Positions 1 through 8,960 of a stretch of DNA of 64,000 nt are shown piece after piece. Both the position numbers and the translations under genes were made by a program. The notes beneath the pieces are model-generated. The model made no database searches, was not told the origin of the DNA, and worked only from the letters and a program-made list of their open reading frames with translations. The stretch is from the NCBI RefSeq assembly GCF_009604385.1, contig NZ_WEGJ01000004.1:1-64000 (forward strand), in the 5' to 3' direction. Numbering within the stretch: position 1 is the stretch's first letter; every line of letters starts with the position of its first letter. The stretch is from Streptomyces smaragdinus. GTDB taxonomy: Bacteria > Actinomycetota > Actinomycetes > Streptomycetales > Streptomycetaceae.

Positions 1-2221
1 CGATGTCGTGCACGTCCCCGCGCACCGTCGCCAGCACGATGGTGCCCTTGCCGGCCTCGTCGGTCTTCTCCATGTGCGGCTCCAGATAGGCCACCGCGTT
101 CTTCATCACCTCGGCCGACTGCAGCACAAACGGCAACTGCATCTGCCCCGAACCGAACAACTCACCCACGGTCTTCATACCGTCCAGCAACGTCTCGTTC
201 ACGATGTCCAGAGCAGGCTTGAGCTGCAACGCCTCATCCAGATCCGCCTGAAGACCGTTCTTCTCGCCGTCGATGATGCGGGCCTTGAGCCGGTCGTCGA
301 GAGGGAGCGCCGCCAATTCCTCGGCCTTTGAGGCGCGCAGGGATTTGGCGGTGGCGCCCTCGAAGAGTTCGAGGAGCTTTTGCAGGGGGTCGTAGCCCTC
401 GCGGCGGCGGTCGTAGATCAGGTCGAGGGCGGTGGTGACCTGCTCCTCGTCCAGCCGGGCGATCGGGAGGATCTTCGCCGCGTGCACGATCGCCGAGTCC
501 AGGCCCGCCTTCACGCACTCGTCGAGGAACACCGAGTTCAGCACGATGCGGGCGGCCGGGTTCAGGCCGAAGGAGATGTTCGACAGGCCCAGGGTCGTCT
601 GCACGTCGGGATGGCGGCGCTTGAGTTCACGGATCGCCTCGATCGTGGCGATACCGTCCTTGCGCGACTCCTCCTGCCCCGTACAAATGGTGAAGGTCAG
701 ACAGTCGATCAGGATGTCGGACTCCTTCACCCCCCAGTTCCCCGTCAGATCCTCGATCAGCCGCTCGGCGATGGCCACCTTGTGCTCGGGCGTACGCGCC
801 TGGCCCTGCTCGTCGATCGTCAGCGCGATCAGCGCCGCCCCGTGCTCGACCGCCAGCCCCGTGATCTTCTGGAACCGCGACTCCGGCCCGTCACCGTCCT
901 CGTAGTTCACCGAGTTCAGGACGGCCCGGCCACCGAGCTTCTCCAACCCCGCCCGCAGGACCGCCGGCTCCGTGGAGTCCAGCACGATCGGCAGCGTCGA
1001 GGCGGTAGCGAAACGACCGGCCAGCTCCTCCATGTCCGCGACACCGTCACGGCCCACGTAATCCACACACAGGTCGAGCATGTGCGCGCCCTCACGGATC
1101 TGCTCCCGCGCCAGCTCCACACAGTCGTCCCAGCGCGCCTCCAGCATCGCCTCACGGAACTTCTTCGACCCGTTCGCATTCGTCCGCTCACCGATCGCCA
1201 GATACGACACATCCTGCCGGAACGGCACATGCTGATACAGCGAAGCCGCACCCGCCTCCGGACGAGGTTCGCGCTCCGTGGGTGTCAGGTTGCGGACCCG
1301 CTCGACGACCTTGCGGAGATGGGCGGGCGTAGTTCCGCAGCAGCCACCGACCAGGTTCACGCCGTAGTCGCGGACGAACGCCTCCTGCGCGTCGGCGAAC
1401 TCCTGCGGACCGAGGGGGAAGTGCGCGCCGTCCTTCGTCAGCACCGGCAGGCCGGCGTTCGGCATGCACGTCAGCGAAGTGGCCGAGTGGCGGGCCAGAT
1501 ACCGCAGGTGCTCGCTCATCTCCGCCGGGCCGGTGGAACAGTTCAGCCCGATCAGATCGATGCCCAGCGGCTCGAGGGCGGTCAGCGCGGCCCCGATCTC
1601 CGAACCCAGCAGCATCGTGCCGGTCGTCTCGAACGCCAGCGAGCAGATCAGCGGCACGTCCGAACCCAGCGCCTCCATCGCACGACGCGCGCCCAGAAGC
1701 GCCGACTTCGTCTGCAGCAGGTCCTGCGTCGTCTCGACGATCAGCGCGTCCGCGCCGCCCTCCAACAGACCCTCCGCGTTCTGCTGGAAACCGTCGCGGA
1801 TCACCCCGTACGAGATGTGGCCGAGCGTCGGCAGCTTCGTCCCGGGCCCCATCGACCCGAGCACCCACCGCTGCCGCCCGTCACCAGCCGTCCACGCATC
1901 CGCCGCCTCCCGCGCGATCCGGGCACCGGCCGCCGACAGCTCGTGGATGCGGTCGGCGATCTCGTACTCGCCCATCGCGGAGAAGTTCGCCCCAAAGGTG
2001 TTCGTCTCCACGCAGTCGACACCCGCGGCGAAGTACTCGTCGTGCACCGAGCGCACGATGTCCGGCCGCGTCACGTTCAGGACCTCGTTGCAGCCCTCGA
2101 GCTGCTCGAAGTCCTCCAGCGTCGGGTCCTGCGCCTGAAGCATGGTGCCCATCGCACCGTCCGCGACCACCACCCGGGTGGCCAGGGCGTCCCGCAGGCC
2201 GCCCGGGCCGGTCCCGGTCAC
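1..2221 (-). CDS. metH: Methionine synthase, cobalamin-dependent (partial, C-terminus missing)
   Basis: MetH regenerates methionine from homocysteine with methyl-tetrahydrofolate and cobalamin. About 740 codons are visible. The homocysteine domain starts with VVADGAMGTMLQ, and its zinc cysteines are seen at Cys228 and Cys294-Cys295 (GGCCGTTPAH). The pterin domain follows, with YLAIGERTNANGSKKFRE and LDLCVDYVGRDG. The window cuts the gene at the start of the cobalamin-binding domain (GDVHDI, the DxHxxG motif), so roughly 400 residues are outside. The start is GTG at 2221, whose GTGA overlaps the stop of the PfkB gene by 4 bp, which implies translational coupling. Being last in an operon with MetK and a PfkB kinase suggests methyl-donor supply for the cluster's methyltransferases. 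No cobalamin riboswitch precedes it. Confidence 0.95.
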   Translation of the reverse strand, partial: MTGTGPGGLRDALATRVVVADGAMGTMLQAQDPTLEDFEQLEGCNEVLNVTRPDIVRSVHDEYFAAGVDCVETNTFGANFSAMGEYEIADRIHELSAAGARIAREAADAWTAGDGRQRWVLGSMGPGTKLPTLGHISYGVIRDGFQQNAEGLLEGGADALIVETTQDLLQTKSALLGARRAMEALGSDVPLICSLAFETTGTMLLGSEIGAALTALEPLGIDLIGLNCSTGPAEMSEHLRYLARHSATSLTCMPNAGLPVLTKDGAHFPLGPQEFADAQEAFVRDYGVNLVGGCCGTTPAHLRKVVERVRNLTPTEREPRPEAGAASLYQHVPFRQDVSYLAIGERTNANGSKKFREAMLEARWDDCVELAREQIREGAHMLDLCVDYVGRDGVADMEELAGRFATASTLPIVLDSTEPAVLRAGLEKLGGRAVLNSVNYEDGDGPESRFQKITGLAVEHGAALIALTIDEQGQARTPEHKVAIAERLIEDLTGNWGVKESDILIDCLTFTICTGQEESRKDGIATIEAIRELKRRHPDVQTTLGLSNISFGLNPAARIVLNSVFLDECVKAGLDSAIVHAAKILPIARLDEEQVTTALDLIYDRRREGYDPLQKLLELFEGATAKSLRASKAEELAALPLDDRLKARIIDGEKNGLQADLDEALQLKPALDIVNETLLDGMKTVGELFGSGQMQLPFVLQSAEVMKNAVAYLEPHMEKTDEAGKGTIVLATVRGDVHDI

Positions 2222-3201
2222 GGCAGGACCGCCAGGTACGGGGCCAGCGTGTCCGCGGTGTCGTCGCCGTACGCCGTGCGGATGCGGGCCAGCAGGGGCT
2301 CGCGCTGCAGGGTGTACGTCTGGGTGCCGGTGGACTCCAGCACCGTCGCGGCCAGGGCGCAGCCCAGCGGTGCGGCGGCCGCGTCGGGCAGGCCCCAGGC
2401 CCGGCCGGCGAGGTATCCGGCGCGGAAGGCGTCGCCGGCGCCGGTCGGCTCGAGGGTGCCCGACACCTCGATCGCGGGGAGGTCCAGGTCGGTGCGGCCG
2501 GCCTGCCGGATCCGTACGCCGTCCGCGCCGCGGGTGGTGATCCAGGTGCCGACCCGGCCGAGGAGCTGCTGTTCGGTCCAGCCGGAGCGTTCCTGGATGA
2601 GCACGGACTCGTACTCGTTGGTGAAGAGCAGCCGCGGTCCGTTCAGCAGGGCGCGCAGGGCGGCGCGGTCCAGGGTGGCCAGCTGCTGGGAGGGGTCGGC
2701 GGCGACGTCGATGCCGAGCCGGCGGCATTCGTGGGTGTGCCGCACCATGGCCTCGGGGTCGTTGGGCGAGACCACGACGAGGTCCAGGCCGCCGGTGCGG
2801 TCGGCGACCTCGCGGATGCTGATGTCGCGGGCCTCGCTCATCGCGCCGGGGTAGAAGGAGCCGATCTGGTTCTGCTCCGCGTCGGTGACGCACACGAACC
2901 GGGCGGTGTGCCGGGTGGCTGAGATGCGTACCGAGTCGGTGTCGACGCCGTGCTCCTTCAGCCAGATCTGGTAGTCGGCGAAGTCGGCGCCGGCGGCGCC
3001 GACGAGCACCGGTGCCAGACCCAGCCGGCCCAGTCCGAAGGCGATGTTGGCGGCCACCCCGCCGTTACGCACTTCCAGGTCGTCGACGAGGAAGGAGAGG
3101 GAGACCTTGTCGAGGCGGTCGGCGATGAGCTGCTCGCCGAACAGACCGGGGAAGGTCATCAGGTGGTCGGTCGCGATGGAGCCGGTTACGGAGATACGCA
3201 C
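2218..3201 (-). CDS. PfkB-family carbohydrate kinase, probably adenosine-kinase-like
   Basis: 327 aa, the usual length for ribokinase/adenosine kinases. The N-terminus (VTGSIATDHLMTFPG) and the NGGVAANIAFGLGRLG segment are typical of PfkB substrate binding. The C-terminal anion-hole and catalytic motif is EPTGAGDAFRAGYLAG (GAGD with the catalytic Asp). The chosen start is GTG 3201, with AAGGAG about 8 nt upstream; an upstream extension would run into the metK gene. It sits between metK and metH. In that context removal of adenosine released from S-adenosylhomocysteine is the likely role, because adenosine inhibits the methyl cycle. No SAH hydrolase is visible in the window. The sugar specificity cannot be read from sequence, so ribokinase-like activity on another substrate remains possible. 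Confidence 0.8.
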   Translation of the reverse strand: MRISVTGSIATDHLMTFPGLFGEQLIADRLDKVSLSFLVDDLEVRNGGVAANIAFGLGRLGLAPVLVGAAGADFADYQIWLKEHGVDTDSVRISATRHTARFVCVTDAEQNQIGSFYPGAMSEARDISIREVADRTGGLDLVVVSPNDPEAMVRHTHECRRLGIDVAADPSQQLATLDRAALRALLNGPRLLFTNEYESVLIQERSGWTEQQLLGRVGTWITTRGADGVRIRQAGRTDLDLPAIEVSGTLEPTGAGDAFRAGYLAGRAWGLPDAAAAPLGCALAATVLESTGTQTYTLQREPLLARIRTAYGDDTADTLAPYLAVLP

Positions 3202-3236
3202 GGCATGAGCTCCTTGGTTCGGCGGGGTCGGTCGCC

Positions 3237-4448
3237 TCAGCGGGACTGCGCGGCCTGGCGCAGCTTCTCCGCCCGGTCGGTCGTCTCCCAGGTGAGGCCG
3301 GGCAGTTCGCGGCCGAAGTGGCCGTACGCGGCGGTCTGGGCGTAGATGGGCCGCAGCAGGTCCAGATCGCGGATGATGGCGGCGGGGCGCAGGTCGAAGA
3401 CCTCGGTCACGGCGTCCTGGATGGCCTGGACGGGCACCGTCTCGGTGCCGAAGGCCTCGACGAAGAGCCCGACGGGCTCCGCCTTGCCGATGGCGTACGC
3501 GACCTGCACCTCGCACCGGCGGGCCAGGCCCGCGGCGACGACGTTCTTGGCGACCCAGCGCATCGCGTACGCGGCGGAACGGTCCACCTTGGAGGGGTCC
3601 TTGCCGGAGAAGGCGCCGCCGCCGTGGCGGGCCATGCCGCCGTAGGTGTCGATGATGATCTTGCGGCCGGTGAGTCCGGCGTCGCCCATCGGGCCGCCGA
3701 CCTCGAAGCGGCCGGTGGGGTTCACCAGCAGCCGGTAGCCGTCGGTGTCCAGGCCGCTGCCGCGCGCGGCGAGCTCCTGGAGCACCGGGTCGATGACGCA
3801 GTCGCGGATGTCCGGGACGAGCAGGGAGTTCAGGTCGATGTCGGGGGCGTGCTGGCTGGAGAGGACCACGGTGTCCAGCCGTACCGGGCGGTCCCCGTCG
3901 TACTCGACGGTGACCTGGGTCTTGCCGTCGGGGCGCAGGTACGGGACGGTGCCGTCCTTGCGTACGGCGGCGAGGCGTTCGGCGAGGCGGTGGGCGAGGC
4001 TGATCGGCAGCGGCATCAGCTCGGGGGTCTCGTCGCAGGCGTAGCCGAACATCAGGCCCTGGTCGCCGGCGCCCTGGCGTTCCAGGCTGTCCTCGTCGCC
4101 GTCGACGCGGGCCTCGTAGGCGAGGTCGACGCCCTGGGCGATGTCGGGCGACTGGGAGCCGATGGACACCGAGACGCCGCAGGAGGCGCCGTCGAAGCCC
4201 TTGGCGGAGGAGTCGTAGCCGATGCGCAGCACCGTTTCGCGGACGATGTCGGGGATCTCGGCGTAGGCGTTGGTGGTGACCTCGCCGGCCACATGGACCT
4301 GGCCGGTGGTGATGAGGGTCTCCACGGCGACCCGGGACTTGGGGTCCTGGGCGAGCAGGGTGTCGAGTACGGCGTCGCTGATCTGGTCGGCGATCTTGTC
4401 GGGGTGGCCCTCGGTCACGGATTCCGAGGTGAAGAGGCGGGCAGACAC
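3237..4448 (-). CDS. metK: S-adenosylmethionine synthetase
   Basis: Makes S-adenosylmethionine from ATP and methionine in the cytoplasm. 403 aa, full length. The signature regions are present: [20 protein letters not shown] at the N-terminus, [18 protein letters not shown] in the middle, and the glycine-rich [19 protein letters not shown] loop. The start is GTG 4448, with GGAGGA immediately upstream. It is probably a cluster-associated second copy, as seen in heavily methylated polyketide clusters, since the neighbouring genes are biosynthetic. The gap to the SCP2 gene is 29 bp, too short for a SAM riboswitch. The SAM would serve the methyltransferases at 15391, 20575 and 37640. Confidence 0.96.
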   Translation of the reverse strand: MSARLFTSESVTEGHPDKIADQISDAVLDTLLAQDPKSRVAVETLITTGQVHVAGEVTTNAYAEIPDIVRETVLRIGYDSSAKGFDGASCGVSVSIGSQSPDIAQGVDLAYEARVDGDEDSLERQGAGDQGLMFGYACDETPELMPLPISLAHRLAERLAAVRKDGTVPYLRPDGKTQVTVEYDGDRPVRLDTVVLSSQHAPDIDLNSLLVPDIRDCVIDPVLQELAARGSGLDTDGYRLLVNPTGRFEVGGPMGDAGLTGRKIIIDTYGGMARHGGGAFSGKDPSKVDRSAAYAMRWVAKNVVAAGLARRCEVQVAYAIGKAEPVGLFVEAFGTETVPVQAIQDAVTEVFDLRPAAIIRDLDLLRPIYAQTAAYGHFGRELPGLTWETTDRAEKLRQAAQSR

Positions 4449-4477
4449 AGGTCCTCCAGCGGGGAAGCGGGGTGCGG

Positions 4478-4888
4478 TCAGATCCGGCTGCGGGCGCCGA
4501 ACCACTCGATCCAGTTCATGGCGAAGACGACGTCGCCGGAGATCTTCAGCCGGCCGCCGAGGAAGGCGTCGGTGCCCTTGAGGCCGCCGACGGACAGGGC
4601 GACGAGGTCCGCGAGGTCGACGGCGATGACGGCGTTGGGCGCGGGGGCGACGTCGGAGGCGGTGCAGTGGCCGTCGGCCACGGACACGCAGCGGTAGCGC
4701 ACACCGGCGGGGGTGTCGATCTCGAACTGGAAGACGCCGCTGCGGCCGTGGGTGCGGTCGGCCCTGAACGAGGCGCGGAACAGGGAGAAGACCAGGTCGA
4801 GACGTTCGTCGACGTCGTCCGAGGAGAGCAGTTCGGCGCGTACCGCGGCGATCGGGCCCGCGACGTCGGCGCGATCGTGGGTCGTCAT
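4478..4888 (-). CDS. SCP2 sterol-carrier-domain protein
   Basis: 136 aa. The C-terminal half has the SCP2 pattern: a beta-rich stretch, [27 protein letters not shown], then [29 protein letters not shown]2 folds form a hydrophobic pocket that binds lipids or other flat hydrophobic ligands. A ligand-carrier or binding role for the aromatic polyketide is therefore plausible but inferred. The start is ATG 4888, overlapping the stop of the upstream fusion gene by 4 bp (ATGA), so the two are translationally coupled. No catalytic residues are recognisable. It is cytoplasmic, without signal peptide or membrane segment. Confidence 0.75.
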   Translation of the reverse strand: MTTHDRADVAGPIAAVRAELLSSDDVDERLDLVFSLFRASFRADRTHGRSGVFQFEIDTPAGVRYRCVSVADGHCTASDVAPAPNAVIAVDLADLVALSVGGLKGTDAFLGGRLKISGDVVFAMNWIEWFGARSRI

Positions 4889-6120
4889 GAACGGGCTCCG
4901 TTCCCGCCGGTCGCCCCGGCTATGTGTTCGATCAGCACCGCGGCGTCCCGGTCCCCGTCGCCGGCGGCGTTCACCGCGGCGAACGCCCGGCGCACCTGGT
5001 CCAGTACGGGCATCTCCACGCGGGCGTCCGCGGCGGCCTCCAGGGCCAGGCGCAGGTCCTTCTCCATCAGCGTGGAGCGGAAGAAGGCGGGTACGTAGGT
5101 GCGGGTGCGCATGAGCTCGGCGCGGAAGCGCATCACCAGGGAGCTGAAGCCGCTCTTCGCCACGGCGGTGAGCAGTCCGTCGCGGTCCAGACCGGCCGCG
5201 GTGCCGTACGCCACGGCTTCGGCGAGGGAGGCGACCTGGGCGCCCAGCAGCAGGTTGAACAGCAGCTTGATGGTGGCGGCGGTGCCGGGTCCGCCGAGGT
5301 GCACGACCTCGGAGCCGATGGTCTCCAGGACGTCGCGGACCTCCTCGACGTCCGCCGCCTCGCCGGCCGCGTACACCCGCAGCTCGCCTCGGCGCGCCTG
5401 GAGGGGGTTGCCGATGACGCAGGCCTCGACGCGGCGCAGGCCCTTCTCGGCGAGGCGCGCCGCGGCACGCGCCGCGTAGGCCGGGGAGACGGTGGAGGTG
5501 TCGACGACGACGGTGCCGGGGGCCAGTACGGGGACCACGCGGCGGAAGAGGGTGTCCTCCACGGCGGCTTCGTCGGCCAGGCTCAGCATCACCACGCGCG
5601 CGCCCGCGGCGGCCTCCTCGGGGGAGGCGGCGGCGGTGGCGCCGGCCGCGACGAGCGGTTCGGCCTTGGCGGCGGTGCGGTTGTGGACGGTGAGGCGGCG
5701 GCCGGAGCCGATCAGGCGGGCGGCCATGCCGCCGCCCATGTTGCCCAGGCCCAGGAAGGCGATGTCGTCCGTGGGGTGGGCCTGGACCGGCGGTGGCGCC
5801 GGGGGTTCGGCGGGGACTTCCCGTACGACCTGCGTCACCCACATGTCGCCGGCGCCGCGGAAGGGCGCGAGCCGGCGACGGTTCTCCACGTGGGCGTCGC
5901 TGACCTCGAAGGCGCGGAAGGACGCCTCGTCGGCCCAGTCGGTGAACACGAAGTGGATCCGCGGGTCCTCCACGGACCGCACCAGGGTCTGGCCCAGATT
6001 GGCGGGTTGACGCGCGATGCCCGCGGCCACCTCCCGCCACGTCTTCTCGAAGTCCCCTTCCGTGCCGGGAAGGATCTCCATCCGCAGAATCACGCGGAAG
6101 GGAGGGGTGTCTGCCGTCAC
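4885..6120 (-). CDS. Fusion of a small polyketide-cyclase-like domain and a 3-hydroxyisobutyrate-dehydrogenase-like reductase
   Basis: 411 aa with two domains. Residues about 6-100 ([20 protein letters not shown] onward, [20 protein letters not shown]) match the stand-alone cyclase-like protein at 42722-43066. A proline-rich linker covers about 101-117. Residues 118-411 form a beta-hydroxyacid-dehydrogenase-type NAD(P) enzyme, with [13 protein letters not shown] for the Rossmann loop, DTSTVSP, and Lys285 in [11 protein letters not shown]. The usual substrate loop (APVSGG) is replaced by CVIGNP, and the first Asn after the catalytic Lys position is Phe288. Substrate and reaction are therefore likely altered. 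The start is GTG 6120, with GAGGAGG 7 nt upstream. It heads the SAM-supply operon. A role in cyclising and reducing a polyketide intermediate is an inference. Confidence 0.82.
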   Translation of the reverse strand: MTADTPPFRVILRMEILPGTEGDFEKTWREVAAGIARQPANLGQTLVRSVEDPRIHFVFTDWADEASFRAFEVSDAHVENRRRLAPFRGAGDMWVTQVVREVPAEPPAPPPVQAHPTDDIAFLGLGNMGGGMAARLIGSGRRLTVHNRTAAKAEPLVAAGATAAASPEEAAAGARVVMLSLADEAAVEDTLFRRVVPVLAPGTVVVDTSTVSPAYAARAAARLAEKGLRRVEACVIGNPLQARRGELRVYAAGEAADVEEVRDVLETIGSEVVHLGGPGTAATIKLLFNLLLGAQVASLAEAVAYGTAAGLDRDGLLTAVAKSGFSSLVMRFRAELMRTRTYVPAFFRSTLMEKDLRLALEAAADARVEMPVLDQVRRAFAAVNAAGDGDRDAAVLIEHIAGATGGNGARS

Positions 6121-6178
6121 GGCCGCCTCCTCGGGCTCGTCGTCGCTCGGACGCCGCCGTCACGTTGGGCGCGGGCGC

Positions 6179-6207
6179 TCGACAACCGATCGAGGCTCGG
6201 TCTCGTC
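6179..6207. promoter_or_regulatory. Candidate SARP operator, three 11-bp repeats
   Basis: In the 228-bp divergent region between the fusion gene and the glycosyltransferase, heptamers TCGACAA (6179), TCGAGGC (6190) and TCTCGTC (6201) are spaced exactly 11 bp apart, the layout of SARP binding sites. Either operon could be the target. A CTAG lies at 6259. Confidence 0.5.
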
Positions 6208-6348
6208 CGCCGGGCCCCCGTCCCGTACGGCCGTCTCAAGCCGGGCGCGATTCCTGCACTAGGGCCCTGGGAGACCTTCGCTGCATGACGGACCCGGCTT
6301 TTTGTGCCGGGAACGCCCAGTTGTCACCGGACGAAGGAGCAGGAAGCC

Positions 6349-7518
6349 ATGCGCGTGCTGTTCACCACCTGGGCATGGCCGTCCCATCTGTACGCCCTGG
6401 TGCCGCTGGCCTGGGCGATGCGCTCGGCCGGGCACGAGGTGCTCGTCACGAGCCAGCCCGAGCTGACCGGGGAGATGCGCCGCACCGGCCTGCCGTTCCG
6501 GGCGGCCGGCCGTGACGTCGATGCCGCGGAGCTGGTACGCGGCTACGTACTGCCGTCGTCGGACGGTCCCGACCTCGGCGAGCGCGCCCCGGCCGGTGCC
6601 ACGCCGAACGGGCGCGGGCCGCGCGCGCTGCAGATGTTCCACGCGCACGCGGACGCGATGACCGACGACCTGGTGGACCTGGCCCGCGAGTGGCGCCCCG
6701 ACCTGATCGTGTACGAACCCACCACCCTGGCCGGCCCGCTGGCCGCCGCCGCGGTGGGCGTCCCGGCGGTGCGGGTGCTGTTCGGCACCGACCTGATGGT
6801 GCGCGCGGCGCCCATGCTGCCGCAGGTCCTGGCGCCCGTCGCCCGGCGGCACGGCATCGCGGACTTCGACCCCCTGGGCGCCGTCACCGTCGACCCCTGT
6901 CCGCCCGGCTTCCAGGTCCCGGACGACCACCCGCGCCGCACCGTGCGCTACGTCCCGTACAACGGGGCGGGCGCCGCACACGCCGCGCCTGCGGCGCCGG
7001 CCGGGACCCGGCGCGTCGTCGTGACCTGGGGTCACACCATGGCGAAGCTGCACCCCGGGCTGTTCCTGGCCGGACGGGCGGCCGCCGCGGTGCACGACGC
7101 GGACACCGAGGTCGTGCTGGCCGTGTCCGCCGCCCAGCTGCCGCTGCTCGACGGCCTGCCCGCCGGCGTACGGGTCGTCACCGACACCCCGCTGCATCAG
7201 CTGGTGCCCGGCGCGGACCTGGTCGTCGCGCACGGCGGCGCCGGCACCGTGCTCACCGCGCTGGACGCGGGGGTGCCCCTGCTGCTCGTACCGCAGCTGC
7301 CCGACCACTCGCGGCACACCGGGCGCGTCGTCGCCACCGGGGCCGGTGAGTCCCTCAAGCGCGACGAGGCGAGCCCGCACCGGCTGCGGGAACTCGCGCA
7401 CACGCTGCTCGCGCCGGGCGCCCCGCAGCGGGCCGCCGCCCGGCGGCTGCGGGAGCTGATCCACGCCCAGCCCACGCCGTCCGACATCGTCCGCGACCTC
7501 GAGAAGGTCCCGGTGTAG
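6349..7518 (+). CDS. GT1-family glycosyltransferase
   Basis: 389 aa, the usual length for antibiotic glycosyltransferases of the erythromycin/landomycin type, which transfer a sugar from an NDP-sugar to an aglycone. The N-terminal acceptor domain starts MRVLFTTWAWPSHLYALVP. The C-terminal donor domain carries VAHGGAGTVLTALDAGVPLL and PQLPDHSRHTGRVV, the sugar-nucleotide loop. The start is ATG 6349, with GGAGCAGGA upstream; the in-frame extension to 6304 lacks such a site. It is first of a three-gene plus-strand operon with a halogenase and an LLM oxidoreductase. No deoxysugar genes are visible in the window, so the donor may be a primary-metabolism sugar or one made by genes outside the window. 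Confidence 0.9.
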   Translation: MRVLFTTWAWPSHLYALVPLAWAMRSAGHEVLVTSQPELTGEMRRTGLPFRAAGRDVDAAELVRGYVLPSSDGPDLGERAPAGATPNGRGPRALQMFHAHADAMTDDLVDLAREWRPDLIVYEPTTLAGPLAAAAVGVPAVRVLFGTDLMVRAAPMLPQVLAPVARRHGIADFDPLGAVTVDPCPPGFQVPDDHPRRTVRYVPYNGAGAAHAAPAAPAGTRRVVVTWGHTMAKLHPGLFLAGRAAAAVHDADTEVVLAVSAAQLPLLDGLPAGVRVVTDTPLHQLVPGADLVVAHGGAGTVLTALDAGVPLLLVPQLPDHSRHTGRVVATGAGESLKRDEASPHRLRELAHTLLAPGAPQRAAARRLRELIHAQPTPSDIVRDLEKVPV

Positions 7519-7564
7519 CGAGCCGATGTCCACCCGCCCGCACAGTCCGAGGATGGAGATGTCC

Positions 7565-8950
7565 ATGCGCACGTCGACTCAGATCCTGGTCATTGGCGGC
7601 GGCCCCGCGGGCTCCACCGCGGCCGGCCTGCTCGCCAAGGAGGGCTTCCAGGTCACCCTGTTCGAACGCGAGCACTTCCCCCGCTATCACATCGGCGAGT
7701 CGATCCTGCCGTCCTGCCGGCCGATCCTCCAGCTGCTCGGCGTGTGGGACAAGGTGAACGCGTTCGGCTTCCAGCCCAAGGGCGGCGCCTTCTTCTTCTG
7801 GGGCGACGAGGAGTGGGAGGTCAACTTCCAGGGCATGGGCGACGGCACCAACGCCTGGCAGGTCACCCGCGCCGACTTCGACGAGCTGCTGCTGAACCAC
7901 GCGCGGCAGCTGGGCGTCGAGGTCCACGAGGGCATCACCGTACGGGAGCTGGAGTTCGAGGGTGACCGCCCGGTGGCGGCCCTGTGGAGCGAGGGCAAGG
8001 GCGGCGGGAGCGGCCGCGTCACCTTCGACTACGTCATCGACGCCTCCGGCCGCGGCGGCGTGCTGGCCGCCAAGCAGCTGAAGAACCGCCAGTTCCACGA
8101 CGTGTTCAAGAACGTCGCCGCCTGGACGTACTGGAAGGGCGCCAAGGCGATGCCCAAGGGCCCCGACGGCGCGATCGGCGTGGCCTCCATGCCGGACGGC
8201 TGGTTCTGGATCATCCCGCTCGCCGACGGCACGACCAGCGTCGGCCTGGTCACCGGGCGCGACAACTTCAACAACAAGCGCGCCGAACTGGGCGGTGTGA
8301 AGGAGCTGTACGAGCAGGCCGTGGCGAGCTGCGCGGTGGTCAAGGAGCTGGTGGACGGGGCCGAGCAGGTCGCCGACTTCAAGGTCGAGCAGGACTACTC
8401 GTACGCCGCCGACTCCTTCACCGGCCCCGGCTATCTGCTCAGCGGCGACGCCGCCTGCTTCCTCGACCCGCTGCTGTCCACGGGCGTGCACCTGGCCACG
8501 TACAGCGCGATGCTCGCCGCCGCGTCGATCGGCAGCGTGCTGCGCGGCGAGGCCACCGAGGACGAGGCGTGGGAGTTCTACCAGACGGTGTACCGGCACG
8601 CGTACGAACGGCTGCTGGTGCTGGTCTCGGTGTTCTACGAGAGCTACCGGGGCAAGGACTACCACTTCTACAACGCCCAGAAGCTCACCCAGCAGCACCG
8701 CGACTCCCTCTCCCTGCAGGACGCCTTCGACCGGATCATCACCGGCATCGCGGACCTCGAGGACGCGCAGGACATCTACGCCGCGGTGCACGGGCACCTC
8801 AACGGCGCCGAGAGCGGTGACCCCAACCCGCTGAACAACCTCAACAAGGTGCACGAGGCCAAGCAGGCCCCGATGAGCGCGGCGAACGCGGTGGGCGGGC
8901 TGTACCTGGCCTTCGCGCCGAAGCTCGGACTGCGCCGCGCCGGCGAGTGA
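7565..8950 (+). CDS. FAD-dependent halogenase (tryptophan/phenolic halogenase family)
   Basis: 461 aa. The FAD-binding GGGPAGSTAAGLLAKEG is at the N-terminus. The halogenase signature WxWxIP appears as GWFWIIPL, followed by STGVHLATYSAMLAAASIG, typical of FADH2-dependent chlorinases acting on aromatic polyketide or pyrrole substrates. It would chlorinate an electron-rich ring, using FADH2 from a separate reductase not evident in the window. In-frame starts occur at 7526, 7553, 7559 and 7565. The last is preferred because GGAG lies 6 nt before it and it leaves only a short leader before the FAD motif. The gap to the glycosyltransferase is about 46 bp, so co-transcription is likely. The polyketide product is therefore probably chlorinated. 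Confidence 0.93.
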   Translation: MRTSTQILVIGGGPAGSTAAGLLAKEGFQVTLFEREHFPRYHIGESILPSCRPILQLLGVWDKVNAFGFQPKGGAFFFWGDEEWEVNFQGMGDGTNAWQVTRADFDELLLNHARQLGVEVHEGITVRELEFEGDRPVAALWSEGKGGGSGRVTFDYVIDASGRGGVLAAKQLKNRQFHDVFKNVAAWTYWKGAKAMPKGPDGAIGVASMPDGWFWIIPLADGTTSVGLVTGRDNFNNKRAELGGVKELYEQAVASCAVVKELVDGAEQVADFKVEQDYSYAADSFTGPGYLLSGDAACFLDPLLSTGVHLATYSAMLAAASIGSVLRGEATEDEAWEFYQTVYRHAYERLLVLVSVFYESYRGKDYHFYNAQKLTQQHRDSLSLQDAFDRIITGIADLEDAQDIYAAVHGHLNGAESGDPNPLNNLNKVHEAKQAPMSAANAVGGLYLAFAPKLGLRRAGE

Positions 8951-8960
8951 GGAGACAGCC

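Noticed and set aside
380..2854. Long plus-strand open frames opposite metH, the PfkB gene and metK
   Set aside because: They arise from high third-position GC on the other strand. Their translations are Arg/Gly/His-rich without any family motif, while the minus strand encodes clear MetH, PfkB and MetK.
4449..4477. SAM riboswitch upstream of metK, or cobalamin riboswitch upstream of metH
   Set aside because: The gap before metK is only 29 bp and metH overlaps the preceding gene, so there is no room for a riboswitch.
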